Source: Moniliophthora roreri (lineage: Eukaryota > Basidiomycota > Agaricomycetes > Agaricales > Marasmiaceae). Taken from it: a DNA stretch of 64,000 nt. The stretch lies in assembly GCA_001466705.2 (NCBI GenBank), contig LATX02000254.1, positions 62,001-126,000 of the forward strand, read 5' to 3'. How positions within the stretch are numbered: the first letter of the stretch is position 1; every line of letters starts with the position of its first letter. Made by a program: the position numbers and the translations under genes. Positions 20,801 to 31,798 of this stretch are shown in pieces. The notes under the pieces are model-generated. The model was not told the DNA's origin. It saw only the letters and a program-made list of their open reading frames with translations, and made no database searches.

Positions 20801-22085
20801 GGATATTGATCTCATCAGAGAAAATCAAAATATCGTCCATGTAGACCATGCACCAACCCTCATCAATGAAGTCTTTGAGGATATCGTTCATAAATGCCTG
20901 GAATGTCGCCAGAGAGTTCGTTAAACCGAAGAACATAACCATAGGTTCAAAAAGGCCTCGAGGTGTCTTGAACGCTGCTTTCCATTGGTCACCATCTTTG
21001 ATCTGTATGTTGTTGTATCTGTTACATAGATCCAATTTCGTAAAGACTTTTGCCGTCTTCAGTTTGTCCATGAGGTCCATGACCAATGGTAGGGGATAAC
21101 AGTTCTTGATCATTCCATTATTCAAATCTCGGTAATCCTGGCAAGGTCGTAGGGCTCCTGCTTCTTTCTTGGCTACAAAGAAAAAGGGGGATGCCATCAG
21201 GGATTTTGAAGGTCAGATGTATCCTTTCTGCAGATTCTCATCTAGGAACTTATCTTGTTCGATCCACTCTTTTGGTGATAGAGAGTAGATCTTGCAGTCC
21301 CATGGTCTAAAATCCAGTTTGAGATCGATCACATGGCCATATGGTTGAGAGGGTGGAAATCGTTCGGCTTTCTTCTTTTGGAATCAATCCGAGTAGTCGG
21401 AAAGATATAGGGGAAGAAGTTCCTCTAATGGTTTCACCTTGACCTCATAAGCTTGTGCCAGTACCTGAGAAGCGGACAACTTAGCGTTGATTCAGATTTC
21501 ATCACTGTCTTCCTCTCCTCGAATGAAAGATCAAATCAAGACTTCATTGTCTTCAACCTTGTCCAGGATTTCAGTATCGAGTTTCTTGGTTTCATCGAAG
21601 ATCCCAATAAATAGTTTCATCGGCCGTTTGATTGTAATCTTTTGCCTTGGTTGGAAGTGGACTACTCCAGTGACCCAGTTGATGTTTGGATTGTGATCTT
21701 GGAGCCAGGGTAATCCTAAAATAATTCATTCCGGTCCGAGTCCTGAGATCAATAAAGTTTCCTTCATTGATCTATCTCTGATTGTGATGTCGATCGTAAC
21801 GGAATGAGTGATCCAACCAATTTTGTTCCGGGTTCCATCAACGTTGAAAACCTTGATGGGTTTTTCTAGTCTTGTCCAGAGTTTCTTGAGTTTTCGTGCT
21901 TCTTCTTCGCAGATGAAGCGTCCTCCAGTGCCTGAATCGATCAGGGCTCTTGTTTCGACAATTTCTGTCCCGACGTTGTATTGAATAGGAATTTGCATAG
22001 AGTTTCAATTTAACTTAGCTAGTACAACGTTCGAGATTGTAATCGCAGGTGGTAAGAGCATCGGCCTCTTCCGCCACTTCAAAAA
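17874..22085 (-). pseudogene. pol: pol of outer gypsy element, decayed
   Basis: Minus-strand order: protease (ALIDSGTGG, about 21950), RT ([21 protein letters not shown] near 20830), RNase H (FIIEADTLKWATG), integrase zinc domain (CAACQQMK) and core (HPQTDGETE), then after the solo LTR the rest of the integrase (RVNQEVEIF) and a chromodomain (FVFWKGYDSSHNQW, about 17960). At least a dozen premature stops are present. All that I checked are TGA or TAG where CGA, TGG or CAG is expected, for example ISD-stop-DPQF near 19370 and LNR-stop-QARL near 20140. The solo LTR lies exactly between TDGETE and RVNQEV. Confidence 0.92.
18624..19265 (+). mobile_element. solo LTR inserted in the outer integrase
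   Basis: 642 bp, TGTTACAG...GTAACA, flanked by the 5-bp duplication CTTTC (18619-18623 and 19266-19270). It belongs to the outer element's LTR family but is in the opposite orientation. It carries a TATAAG box (19062-19067) and the TCAGCTTGACCT block 32 nt on (19094-19105). It arose by insertion of a related element followed by LTR-LTR recombination. Confidence 0.92.
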
Positions 22086-22088
22086 CCC
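22049..22088 (-). promoter_or_regulatory. -1 frameshift site of outer element
   Basis: GGGTTTT (22088-22082) directly before the gag TGA, with pol in the -1 frame. The following bases are identical to those of the inner element over more than 20 nt. GTGG (22077-22074) can pair with CCAC (22052-22049) and AGAG with CTCT, although the sequence between differs from that in the inner element. The pairing being kept despite sequence change supports a real structure. Confidence 0.6.
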
Positions 22089-23314
22089 TCTTTTCCCATG
22101 AGATCAAAGATCTCTTCTTGTTCTCCTTCTCCTTGCTCGGCAATAAGCGCTCGAATCTTGGTGAAAGCCTCTCGCAGTGAGAGCTTCTTCAGTTCGTATT
22201 TGGGCGGCGGGGTTTGTTGTGCTTGTCCTTTGGTGGAACAATCTCGTGAGACATGACCGGTCTTTGCACAACAGAAACACTTCCCTGCGACCATGTAATC
22301 CTTCCTATCAGATTTGGACAATAATCATCTGACTGTTACTTCTTTCTCCTTCCAAGCGATCTTCAGCTTGATCGGCTCTCTCTTCTTCCTATTGGCCATG
22401 ACCAATTTGTACTGGTTGTCGTATTTGATCGCCAGTTTGTACCACTCATCCAAGGTTTCGGGTTCTCTGTCCATTCGGAGCATGATCTTGTTCTGTAAGG
22501 ACTCTGGAAGTCCTTCCCTAAAAAATTTCATAAGGGCTTCGTCGTCATACTTAGTGTCCATCGCAATGAGGCGGAACCAATTGACGTATTCGTCGGCCCT
22601 GTCCGTCATCTTGATTTGCTCGATCTTCATCTGTGCTTCTCTGACAATGTTGACAGGTTGCCATTCATTCCGGAATCTCTGCTTGAAACTACTCCATGTT
22701 TCTTTGGCAGCTTTCTTCTTCTCCTCGGGATCGTCGTCTTCAGGGAATAACTTCATTGTCTCCCTTTGCTTCCACTCTGTGGTATTTCCCTTGACCAAAG
22801 AGAGAAGAAGCATCTTCTTCTTTTCGTCAGTGTTCACCTTGACCGGGTTCATTGCGAAGTAAAGTTCGAGGTCGAGGAGGAAGCAGCAGGTGTCCGATTG
22901 TTTTCCCATAAAGGGGTCCGGAGTCAGTCCCTTACTGGCTTCATCCTTCTTGTCATCAATTGTCTGGAGTACAGCTGTGGAAATAGTCTGGGCCTATTGT
23001 TCATCAGTGTCGTCGAGTTCCACCTTTGGTTTGACATCTGAAGCAGCAGCAGTGCTTCCGGCGGGGGTCGTCATTTCTAGGGTCAGGGTATGGAATATAT
23101 TTTGGTATTCGTCAAATGGATCGGGTTCGGAAGACTTAGCTTCGGGTTCTGTTCTTTCTTGTTGGAGACTTTCAACTGCTCCTCTCTGCTGGCTATGAGT
23201 AATTCGGCACGGGGTTCGTTCGGGATCGGGGTTCAGCAGCTGTTCGGCTACTTCGAGTTGATCGTCGAGATCAGATTCTTCAGCTGCCATAAAGAGAGCC
23301 CTCGGGGGAGTCAT
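22079..23314 (-). pseudogene. gag: gag of outer gypsy element
   Basis: ATG at 23314 begins MTPPRALFMAAEE. A TAG (22994-22996, from CAG) and a TGA (22325-22327, from CGA) interrupt the frame. The capsid region contains LDLELYFAMNPVKVNTDEKK and DRADEYVNWFR, alignable with the inner gag. The zinc knuckle is CFCCAKTGHVSRDC. The gag stop is TGA at 22079-22081. The second premature stop falls at the same place, just before the knuckle, as the one in the inner element. Confidence 0.85.
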
Positions 23315-23359
23315 GTTTCGATAAGCAGTGGTGCCTAAACCTGGGTAGGTCGGCAACAA

Positions 23360-23371
23360 TCAGCTTGACCT
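23360..23371 (-). promoter_or_regulatory. primer-binding site of outer element, probably self-primed
   Basis: In the sense of the element this is AGGTCAAGCTGA, two bases after the 5' LTR. The LTR contains its exact complement at 23543-23532, 32 nt downstream of a TATAAG box (23575-23570). Confidence 0.6.
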
Positions 23372-23373
23372 TT

Positions 23374-23995
23374 TGTTACGTTACTTGTGCAGCAACGACA
23401 ACAACTCAACAACCACTATGACGTAGCAGTGCTAAGTTGACTAAAGGATCAAGTTCAAGTTTGAGTTCCTTAGCTTTCACTAAAGTTCTGAGAGTTCAGT
23501 CGAAGTGAGCAAGATATCCAAAGGATTAACCAGGTCAAGCTGAGGTAGCTTAGACCTGCAAACTATCTACTTATACAACGATTGTAGTTACTAGTTTGCA
23601 TACAAACTGCAAGCGTGACATCGTTTGTTGAGTAAACAGAATGTACCTATGACGATATCATAAATAAGAGTATGACATCAGACATGATGTCGAGGAAGTA
23701 AAAATAAATATAGTGATACAATAAGCGATGTCAGAGGTGACATCACATCATAAATAGAAAAGGAAAGAAATGAATAGAATAATGATGTCATGCTGATGAC
23801 GTCTTAAATAGAAGAATAGGCATAGAATCAGAAAAGGGAGCTGGGAAAGTGGATAGGTCCAGATGTTAATGAGAAGCATAGGTAAAAAGAGAAAACTAGC
23901 GCTCAAAGGCGCTAAAGTGTCAAAGCTATGAATATGAAAGGAAAAAGAAGAAGGAAATCGAAGAAAAAAAATTGTCTGAGTGTGCGACTGTAACA
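23374..23995 (-). repeat. 5' LTR of outer gypsy element
   Basis: 622 bp direct repeat of 8479-9097, followed on the plus strand by TSD TATTA (23996-24000). Differences from the other LTR are mostly transitions. Confidence 0.92.
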
Positions 23996-24019
23996 TATTA
24001 AATACTACTTTGACTGTAG

Positions 24020-24400
24020 ACCCTTCAAACTGCACCCAGCGGCTGGACCTACGACTGTAGCTGCACGGAGACTCAGACATACGCATATGTCTACCCTAGT
24101 TCCTACAGTGTCGTCTACCTTTGCGGCTTGTACTGGAATGTCCCTACTACCAGCTCTGGAAGTCGTGCCGAGTAAGTGGTCATCCGAAATCCTCAAAGTT
24201 GTTATCTGTGGCACTGACACCACCTCCTTTAGCACCATCATCCACAAGGGTACTCACTTCCCTCAAGTCCTCGGAACTGATGACTATACCTACAGTGAAT
24301 CTTCGTGCAAGTCTCTTGCTCGCAGTAACCCGACAAACGCAGTCTACAATGCCGAGTACGTGGCTTTGTTCTCTACTGCTTGTAGAAGTAATGACCTGAC
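24020..24400 (+). pseudogene. M35 metalloendopeptidase, 3' (catalytic) part, broken
   Basis: After the acceptor AG at 24018-24019 the frame reads TAPSGWTYDCSCTETQTYAY, then a YLCGLYWNVP block. An intron (about 24171-24231) follows, then TIIHKGTHFPQVLGTDDYTY and SLARSNPTNAVYNAEY. These match the aspzincin catalytic core order. The zinc motif that should be HExxH is HKGTH (24243-24257): the catalytic Glu codon has become AAG, a G-to-A change. The third zinc ligand region GTDDYTY is kept. With the upstream frameshift and the 15.5-kb insertion in the preceding intron, this gene is almost certainly dead. The 3' end beyond NAEYVALF is unclear. Confidence 0.7.
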
Positions 24401-24602
24401 TGAGATATTTCAACAGCAATCACGCATTCTTCTCCGACTATGCTTAATTGGAGTAACTTGTACACGTACATTTCAAGGGTGTATTAGGGGAACTAGAATA
24501 AGTATATATTGAATGCACAAAATGCAACATGGGATATAGACATGAAATCTTGAACGAGCATCTCAAAAAGTAAATCATAATAAAGTGTCCAAATCAAAAA
24601 GA

Positions 24603-26171
24603 TCATGTAGTAGTAGGTGTCCGTGCGTGACTAGGATACGATGCAGGATAATACGAATTAAGAAAAGTAGGAATTGGTAACGGACGTGTAGGAAGTGCTT
24701 TATCAACGTTTTGGTGGAGCTTGTGAGAATCTTGAGGACTGATGTCCAAGACGGTAGATTCTACCGTTTTGACAGTACAGCTGTAGATCGTGTCAGTCAT
24801 CTACAGGATCTAAAGGCCACAAAAAAAAAAAAAAGCTCACAGAGAAACACGAGTCTCCAACCTGCCATCTTCCTTTGTACGAGGTTGAACAAGAATCGGA
24901 CGCTCCTTCCGGCGGATAAAACGTCCCCTACACCACGTTAGTGCATTTTCATATGCATTGAGGTAAAATTTCTTTGCTTCACAAGACGTCCCGAAAATAG
25001 CAAAGAACGTGAAGGCGCATACGACAGGTATCCACCTGCTCATCTCTATCGCTGCTGATTTGTAAGGTAACTGACGCCACACAAGGGCGGGAAATAATCC
25101 CACACGCCAAAAGTCGTAATGCGTGTCTTCCCAACTGACCCATGGCTGTATACCAACGTGCATATCTAGAAATATGCTAGCAAAAGAGATGGCAATCGTG
25201 CCGCACATTCCGATAGCAGCCAACCCTGTAATTCTCCAGTAGCGTTGTCGATTTAATGAGTGATTGTCATTTGAAAGGAAGAGTCGGAAACGGGATGAAG
25301 ATTTGTTGATGATAATGAGGTTCATGACTAATTGTTTTTTTCTGCTTGTTAGCTCCCACATGAATCGTACCAAGGCACGGATACTCACTGCTATAGATAG
25401 TGGAGACTATGCCTATCGCAAGAGGCCAACAGACTATGAGTATAACCGCTACCCATGTATTATAGATCGAGGGGACACAGCCAATATCTTCGAATATATC
25501 GAATCGGTGACCTTGGGTGATGTAGTCTGGTTTTCAACCAGGAATGTCAGTGAGGGTTAACGCATATGCAAAGTTATTAGTACGAACGAAGTATCATCTC
25601 CAGCAAGGGTATCCCAACCCCAATGGCCAATTCTTCGGCCAAGACCCGCATTTTCTTTTGAATGAAACATTTTAGTCAAATCGTGTTCTGGAAATTTGTA
25701 GTAGGAGGTCCTCACCTCCCTTCGAGTGACAGGAAAGATATTGGTGCTCATCATCTTGTATATTCGACGATTAATGCAAAGTGAACTCGCTGGAATTGCA
25801 ACAGAATATCCTATAAGGAATTTAGTCGCTACCGGAGATGTTTTCAGCATACAAGTATAATCGAGTGGGAGAAACTTGAAAGTAAGCAAGAATCACTAAC
25901 AAATATCACACCAAATAGGGGCTTTGTTATCGATATTTCCAGTCCAAGCGATAGAATTGACGAATTGAGTGAGGCAGGCCAAAGCGGTCCATATGATGTA
26001 TAAACAAGCACCGCAGTTCCATGCTAAACAATTCAAATCGATGAGCGGGCATGAATTTCAAGGAGTGTGGCCGATGACGAATTCACCTTGTAGATTCCAT
26101 GGCAGACAACTTGATACAATAACCATTCCAAAAAACGAAAAGAACGAAAAAAGGGCGTTGGGGTACATCAT
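24603..26171 (-). CDS. STE3-type pheromone receptor 1 (GPCR)
   Basis: Seven-exon gene read on the minus strand. Exon 1 (26171-26087) encodes MMYPNALFSFFSFFG and ends in SCLPWNLQ. Exon 2 (26023-25901) gives AWNCGACLYIIWTALACL and NKAPIWCD. Exon 3 (from 25828) gives IPASSLCINRRIYKM. Later exons give ELAIGVGIPLLEMIL, HRFDIFEDIGC, MNLIIINKSS, QPWVSWEDTHYDF and EMSRWIPVVCAFTFFAIFGT. The last exon encodes a cytoplasmic tail with STVLDISPQD. This order and these motifs are those of basidiomycete STE3/B-locus receptors, which sit in the plasma membrane and bind farnesylated peptide pheromones. A 14-A run lies in or near the last intron. No premature stop was seen, so it looks intact; small errors in intron borders are possible. 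Confidence 0.85.
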
Positions 26172-26894
26172 CCACAAGAACCGGCCTTGTGGATGTGTTG
26201 GGTTGGGAGGAATTCGGGGGGAGATTAAGTGGCCGAATATATGTGCATAGTGCGACAGAATGACACGCGTCTCGTGCTGTTAACGTTAGGGACTTAAGCG
26301 TGGTCGAAGGGGGACGGGTCCACTCCTGGTAAACATTTAAAACAACACATACTTTAATAGTACGATTGCCAACGCAACTAGGAAGATCATCGAGGGCTAG
26401 CCGGGGTGAGACCCCGGTAGAATTCAGCTTTTTCTGGTTGTCCATTTGATGGAGGTATTGTGATTAAGTTTCGGCAGCCAAAGCGCGTCTAACTATTATA
26501 CATAAGAATGAAGGAGCGCCCATAATTGACAGTAATATATCAGAACATACTTTTAGTTGTGGTGATCGTAGCAACCGAGCACTATACACCGTCGAGATAG
26601 AAGCAAAAGTCCATGCCATCCACGGCGTTCTTGCTGTAAGCTGTGCGTCCTTGGGAGCTTAACTCCACCGCCCCTGCGTTATGTGACCTACAACGGAAAG
26701 CTTCTCGACCGAGGCGGAACCGAGAGATGAAGCAAGTTGCCGATGTGTGTCCTGACTACAGCAATGAGACGTATACAGCAATATGTATTGGGAAGGTGGA
26801 AGGCGAGGTATTGGATGTCGGATAGAGATTAACCGGCCGGGCCTCGAGCAAACGCCCCGATATATCGTACAAGATAGGACAATGGCAGTTCTAT
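26172..26894. other. intergenic between receptors 1 and 2
   Basis: Promoter of receptor 1 and downstream region of receptor 2. I checked both strands for a short ORF ending in Cys-aliphatic-aliphatic-X and found none with an upstream ATG. Nothing else recognised. Confidence 0.4.
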
Positions 26895-28387
26895 TTAGCA
26901 AGCGAATGTCCTGTCAAGTTCGGCAGGCAACGCAGGACGTGAAGAGAGCGGAGCAAGGGTCGGCAACGGACGTGCAGGAAGCGCCGTATTGACATTTTTG
27001 ACCTTGTGCGAACCGATGTCCAAAATGACAGATTCCCTTGTTTCAACCGTACCGCTGTAGATAATGTCAGTCATCGTAAGGAACTTCAAAATAACGATAG
27101 TTTACAGAGAAATCCGTGTCTCCAGCCTGCCATCCTCCAACGTGCGAGGTCTGATGCGAATCGGGGGCTCCTTCCTAGAAAGAAATCGCCTAAACCACCT
27201 TACGGCGATTTTATAGGTATTGCGGTAACTATTTCTGGCCTCGCGAGACGTGCCGAAGACTAAGAAAAACAAGAAGGCGCATAACACCGGAATCCACCTG
27301 CTCGTCTCTATCGCCACCGAAGAGTAAGGGAATTGTCTCCACAGAAGGGCAGGGAAGAGTTGAACGCGGGAAAAATTGTAGTGCGTGTTCTCCCAGCTAA
27401 TCCACGGTTGTATGCCAGACCGGATATTTAGGAATATGTTAAAGCAGGAGATGGCAATGGTGCCAATCATTTCGATCGCGGCCAATCCTGTGAGCCGCCA
27501 ATAGCGTTGTCGGTTCAGTGAGTGGTTATCGTCCAAGAGGAAAAGGCGCAATTGAGACGAGGGTTTATTAATGATGATTAGATTCATAGCTGTTTTACTC
27601 CAATGTTGGTCAGTCGGTTGAGCTATCAAGTAGAAGCACGCACTGCTATAAATCGCAGAGACTATTCCTATCGCAAGAGGCCAGCAAAAGACCAGAACGT
27701 ACGCTACCCAGGTGTTGTATGTTGAAGGAAAGCATCCAACGTCTTCGAATATATCAAATCGGTGGCCTTGCGTAATGTAATCTATCGGAGCGGCAAAGGT
27801 CAGTTCCTAAAGATAATGATGTATACGCCTTGTACGAACGAAGCACCATCTCAAGCAGGGGTATTCCTAGCCCGATACCCAGTTCTTCAGCTAAGGCTCG
27901 TAGTTTCTTCAAACAGAAACGATTAAATGATATTCTAGGATTTAGGACTAACGGACCTTACCTCCTTTCGAGTAATAGGAAAGGTGTTTGTGCTCACCAT
28001 CTTGTATATTCGGCGATTGATGCATAGTGAACTCGCTGGAATTCCGACAGAAGATCCTACGAGAAACTTTGTCGCTAACGGAGATATGTTCAAGGCAATG
28101 ACTCGGAGGAGCTGGTAGGACACCTACAAATATCGCACCAGATGGGGGCCTTGTTATCGATGTTTCCGTTCCAAACGATTGAGTTGACGAACTGATTGAG
28201 GCATGCTAGGGCAGTCCATAGGATATATAGGCAAGAACCCGCGTTCCAGGCTAAATTAACATGAGCACCGTCAATTCGATTCGTCGCATTCATTGACTAT
28301 ACCTTGCCAATTCCAAGGCAGACAACTTGTCACGAGAATGATTCCAAAGAATGAAAAGAAGGTGAAAAGGGAGTTGGGATATACCAT
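26895..28387 (-). CDS. STE3-type pheromone receptor 2 (GPCR)
   Basis: Same exon plan as receptor 1. Exon 1 (28387-28303) MVYPNSLFTFFSFFG... SCLPWNWQ; exon 2 AWNAGSCLYILWTALACL, NKAPIWCDI; exon 3 IPASSLCINRRIYKM; then ELGIGLGIPLLEMVL, HRFDIFEDVGCFP, MNLIIINKPSS, QPWISWENTHYNF, TSRWIPVLCAFLFFLVFGTS; and a C-terminal exon with ESVILDIGS and a tail ending TFAC. It is clearly a paralogue of receptor 1 in tandem, same strand, about 0.7 kb apart. The exon-7 tail is Pro/Leu-rich. Predicted role: pheromone sensing upstream of a G protein and MAPK cascade. No disabling change seen. Confidence 0.85.
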
Positions 28388-29125
28388 CCCTGAAGAGCCA
28401 GCTTCGGGGATGTAGACTAGGGAGGTGCGTTAGGAATGCGCTAAGGTGAGCCTGTACAACCCAGCTTATACGTGTTGCATGGTTCTTGTTATTTTTTATG
28501 GTCAAAGGTACAAATCCGGAGATGGGACCATCATTGTGCCTGGGTAGTAGGCAAAAGAACAAAGAAAGGAAAGGCGCAAGGTAAATTCCCATCGTTGCTT
28601 TGTCTGAGCGCTCGGCAAATACTGACGCGCCGTAATTGGGTTGCGTGCAAAGCACTAGTATCATCACGTAACTTCACGTTTATACCGTTGTCGGGCTAAA
28701 GTGACGTCGAACCATAATCGGTTTAATGTCGAGCTTCAGACGCCACGAAGAGATCTCGTCAATCCTTTAGTTCCATAAAGAGCCGAAGAGAATGAAATCC
28801 TGACCTCCGGATCCCCTCATAGGCGAGGCAAGGGACCAGTTGCGGGCTCAAAATCAGAACTCGGGAGCCTTACCGGCCTTCTTTGGAATAAGGTGGAATC
28901 AAATCGCGGTACAGAGTAGAGCATTTTAGCATCGAGTATGGAGAAGGCGCTATCTGGTTGATCCTTGGGTCGACGCTTGCACATTACTGTGCGTTAATAT
29001 GTGTGGGCACGAGAAATCGTTCTGTAGCGTCGTGGACCATTCTTAATGGTCTACGTAGACTCTCACGTGGTGGTCTCAGGAAAAAATTTCTCCTCCCGGT
29101 TGCGCAAGGACCATCCCCAGCTGTG
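28388..29125. other. divergent intergenic region between receptor 2 and the TypA-like gene
   Basis: Probably a shared promoter region. No supported ORF. A minus-strand C-T-A-I stop near 28,898 was checked as a pheromone tail and rejected for lack of an upstream frame. Confidence 0.4.
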
Positions 29126-31531
29126 ATGCAAACATGTCGGGCCTGGTCGTCGCTGTGGAAGGGACTTCCAGCTCGTCGTGCTGCCTTCTCCCGTCATGAT
29201 CACTCTCTTCAACTCCGTAGATCATATGCCACTGTACAGGGCGAGCTTATCGACCAGCAAAACATCAGAAATATTGCTATTATTGCTCATGGTTAGCGTC
29301 GCGTTCACATGGGTGGTGTTTTACTAATCGGTATCCTTCAGTCGACCATGGAAAAACCACACTCGTTGATCAGTTATTGCGGCAATCCGGAACTATAAAG
29401 CGTCTGAGTTCTCTCGAACAACTGCAACTAAAGCCGACGTCGTCCTCGGCAGCTGGAACGACAGCTGACAGCGTTGTCGATGGAGGCTTTATTACTCGAG
29501 TAATGGACTCTAATGATTTGGAAAAGGAACGCGGAATCACTATTTTGTCCAAATGCACCAGCATCAATTACAAGGGAAGCCTCATTAACATTGTCGATAC
29601 GCCTGGACATGCGGATTTTGGTGGAGAAGTCGAGCGTATTATGAGCATGGTGGATGGTGTAGCACTCGTTGTGGACGCGACAGAGGGACCTATGACTCAA
29701 ACCCGTTTTGTGCTTTCGAAGGCATTGGCTAGAGGGCTAAAGTGAGTTTCTTTAAACCTGTGTCACTTCCGACCAGAAAGCTAACATATTATTAACCCAT
29801 TGTAGGCCCCTGGTAGTTATGAACAAGGCGGACAGACCTAGTTCTCGACCGGCTCAGGTTGAAGCTGACCTATTCGACCTCTTTGCGACACTCGGCGCAA
29901 CGGACGAACAGATGGAATACCCCCTTCTCTACGCTTCGGCAAAGCAAGGTTGGGCTCAGCCTGAACTCCCTACAATTGCAGGGCCCGAGAATGCGGAGGC
30001 TTCCCCTGCTACAACAGAAGCGGACGATACACTCAGTACACGGATGACACCTCTTTTCGACCACATTCTCTCCCATGTCCCACCTCCGACTCACCTCAAC
30101 CGTATTGTCCCGTTCTCAATGCTCACGGTTCAGATTGAGTCGGATCCATACATTGGGATGCTGTATCTCGGTCGTATCCAATCCGGAACTTTACAGATCG
30201 GTGATAACCTTATCGCCCTCGATGCCGATGGCAACAAGTGCGGCGAAGGAAAGGTGAAGAAGATACTTAGCCGTGTTGGCGTGGATAAGGTCGAAAGACA
30301 AGTTGCCGGTGCTGGAGAGATCGTGTCTATTGCGGGTATCAAGATGCAACAAGGCGGAGGTGTCAATGTAACTCTTGTCGCTGTTGATGGTTGGGGCGAA
30401 GACCGGCCAAAGCCCATCGAGGTCAGTTCATTCAATGTATGGAGCCAAACCCTTCTTACTCATAAAATCCGCTTTAGACAACACCCATTGACCCGCCCAC
30501 AATCTCAATGTTCGTCTACCCGAATGACTCTCCCTTTGCTGGTCGCGAAGGCACCAAACTCACCTCGCAAGTCATCCGTGACCGTATCTACAAGGAAGCC
30601 GAAACCAATGTTGCTCTCAAAGTTCTTCCTGGACCTTCAGCAGAATCCCTCGAACTGCGTGGGCGTGGTGTTCTACATCTCGGTGTACTCTTCGAGACGC
30701 TCCGACGTGAAGGTTTCGAGCTGAGCATTGCACCACCCAAAGCCGTCATGAAACCCAACCCAGACGCGCAGGGGAAAAAAGGCCTTCAAGCTATGCTCGA
30801 GCCCATAGAGTCCTGTACCGTAAGTTCCCGATTATGACATTGGAGCACATACTAATTGAACTTCAAAGGTCTATGTCCGGGACGAATACGCCGGTAAAGT
30901 TGTCGAGAAGCTGACGATGAGGAAGGGTGAGATGACGTCTTACCAGACTGGCGAACCGGAGGAGGGATGGGTGAAGATTGAGGTGGACATTCCGGCGAGA
31001 GGGTTGATCGGGTACATGGCGGGGGAGTTCAAGAACGATGTTCATGGAGAAGGAACGCTCAATCATTACTTCAAGGATTATGAGCCATATAAAGGTCCTA
31101 TCGACACTGGAAGGAACGGTGCACTCATTTGCATGGCTCAAGGCGAATCATCTGCATATGCCATGGCTCCTCTTCAAGCTCGTGGGCTGATGTTTATCCA
31201 TCCGCAGACTAATGGTGCGCAGTATTCTTTCCTTTCTCTTTTCATCAACTGATCGCTTCATACAGTCTACCCTGGTATGGTCATTGGCGAATGTTCCAAA
31301 TCTGAAGACCTCTACGTGAACCCATGTCTGCGCAAACAGCTCACCAACATTCGTGCTGCAGGAGCAGACGAGAAAATCGTCATTTCCTCACCAAAGATTA
31401 TGACACTGGAAGAGTGCATGGCGTACATGTCAGATGACGAATTGGTGGAGATTACACCGACGAGCATCAGACTGCGGAAGCTTATTTTGGATCCCGACAA
31501 GAGGAAGAGGATGGCATCGAAGAAGACATAG
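29126..31531 (+). CDS. TypA/BipA-like translational GTPase, probably mitochondrial
   Basis: Six exons (29126-29291, 29342-29741, 29806-30421, 30478-30819, 30869-31214, 31266-31531) give about 711 residues. The N-terminus [18 protein letters not shown] is Arg-rich without acids, like a mitochondrial presequence. The G domain has [15 protein letters not shown] (P loop, formed across intron 1), [18 protein letters not shown] and NKAD. The C-terminal half contains [20 protein letters not shown] and [13 protein letters not shown], typical of TypA/BipA rather than EF-G or LepA. BipA proteins bind ribosomes and help 50S assembly or stress translation in bacteria; in fungi an organellar role is inferred. 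All splice junctions keep frame. It lies between the two receptor groups. Confidence 0.9.
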
Positions 31532-31798
31532 AAGGATTAAAAGTACCCACTCATCGATATAATTTACCTCTAGATGGTCTAGACTTTTAGATGTATTATT
31601 ACTGTATCAAGCCGAGATTAATACAAATGACCACCCTTCTCACGCACCTTGTCCTATGCCAGAATGTATGGAGACAACCACGGTCAGAGTACTAAAGACC
31701 GAGCAGCGCGTGTCAAACTTTGGGCTCCTCCGTGAGGGGTATATTATTACAAGCGTTATATAAATCAGTTACTCTAATGAACCAAAGACGAATAGTCA
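31532..31798. terminator. convergent 3' region between the TypA-like gene and EMC1
   Basis: About 270 bp separate the two convergent stop codons. AT-rich stretches suit polyadenylation of both genes. No ORF. Confidence 0.3.

Larger units (their letters stand above)
8479..23995 (-). mobile_element. outer chromodomain Ty3/gypsy LTR retrotransposon (nested host)
   Basis: LTRs at 8479-9097 and 23374-23995 are near-identical direct repeats with TGTTA...TAACA ends. A 5-bp target duplication TATTA flanks the whole element (8474-8478 and 23996-24000). Coding order on the minus strand is gag, protease, RT, RNase H, integrase, chromodomain, then a third ORF. The element was later interrupted by a second gypsy element (9537-16778) and a solo LTR (18624-19265); removing both plus their TSDs leaves about 7.6 kb. 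It sits in a 72-nt intron of the M35 gene. All ORFs carry premature stops, so it is not autonomous now. Confidence 0.93.

Noticed and set aside
11102..22327. Programmed stop-codon readthrough before the gag zinc knuckle, because both elements have TGA at the same place
   Set aside because: The likely ancestral codon is the CpG-containing CGA (Arg), and many other CGA codons in both elements became TGA. Recurrent deamination is simpler than readthrough, and the bases after TGA are not conserved.
28893..28907. Minus-strand Cys-Thr-Ala-Ile-stop as a pheromone CaaX end
   Set aside because: An in-frame stop lies a few codons upstream and no ATG is available.
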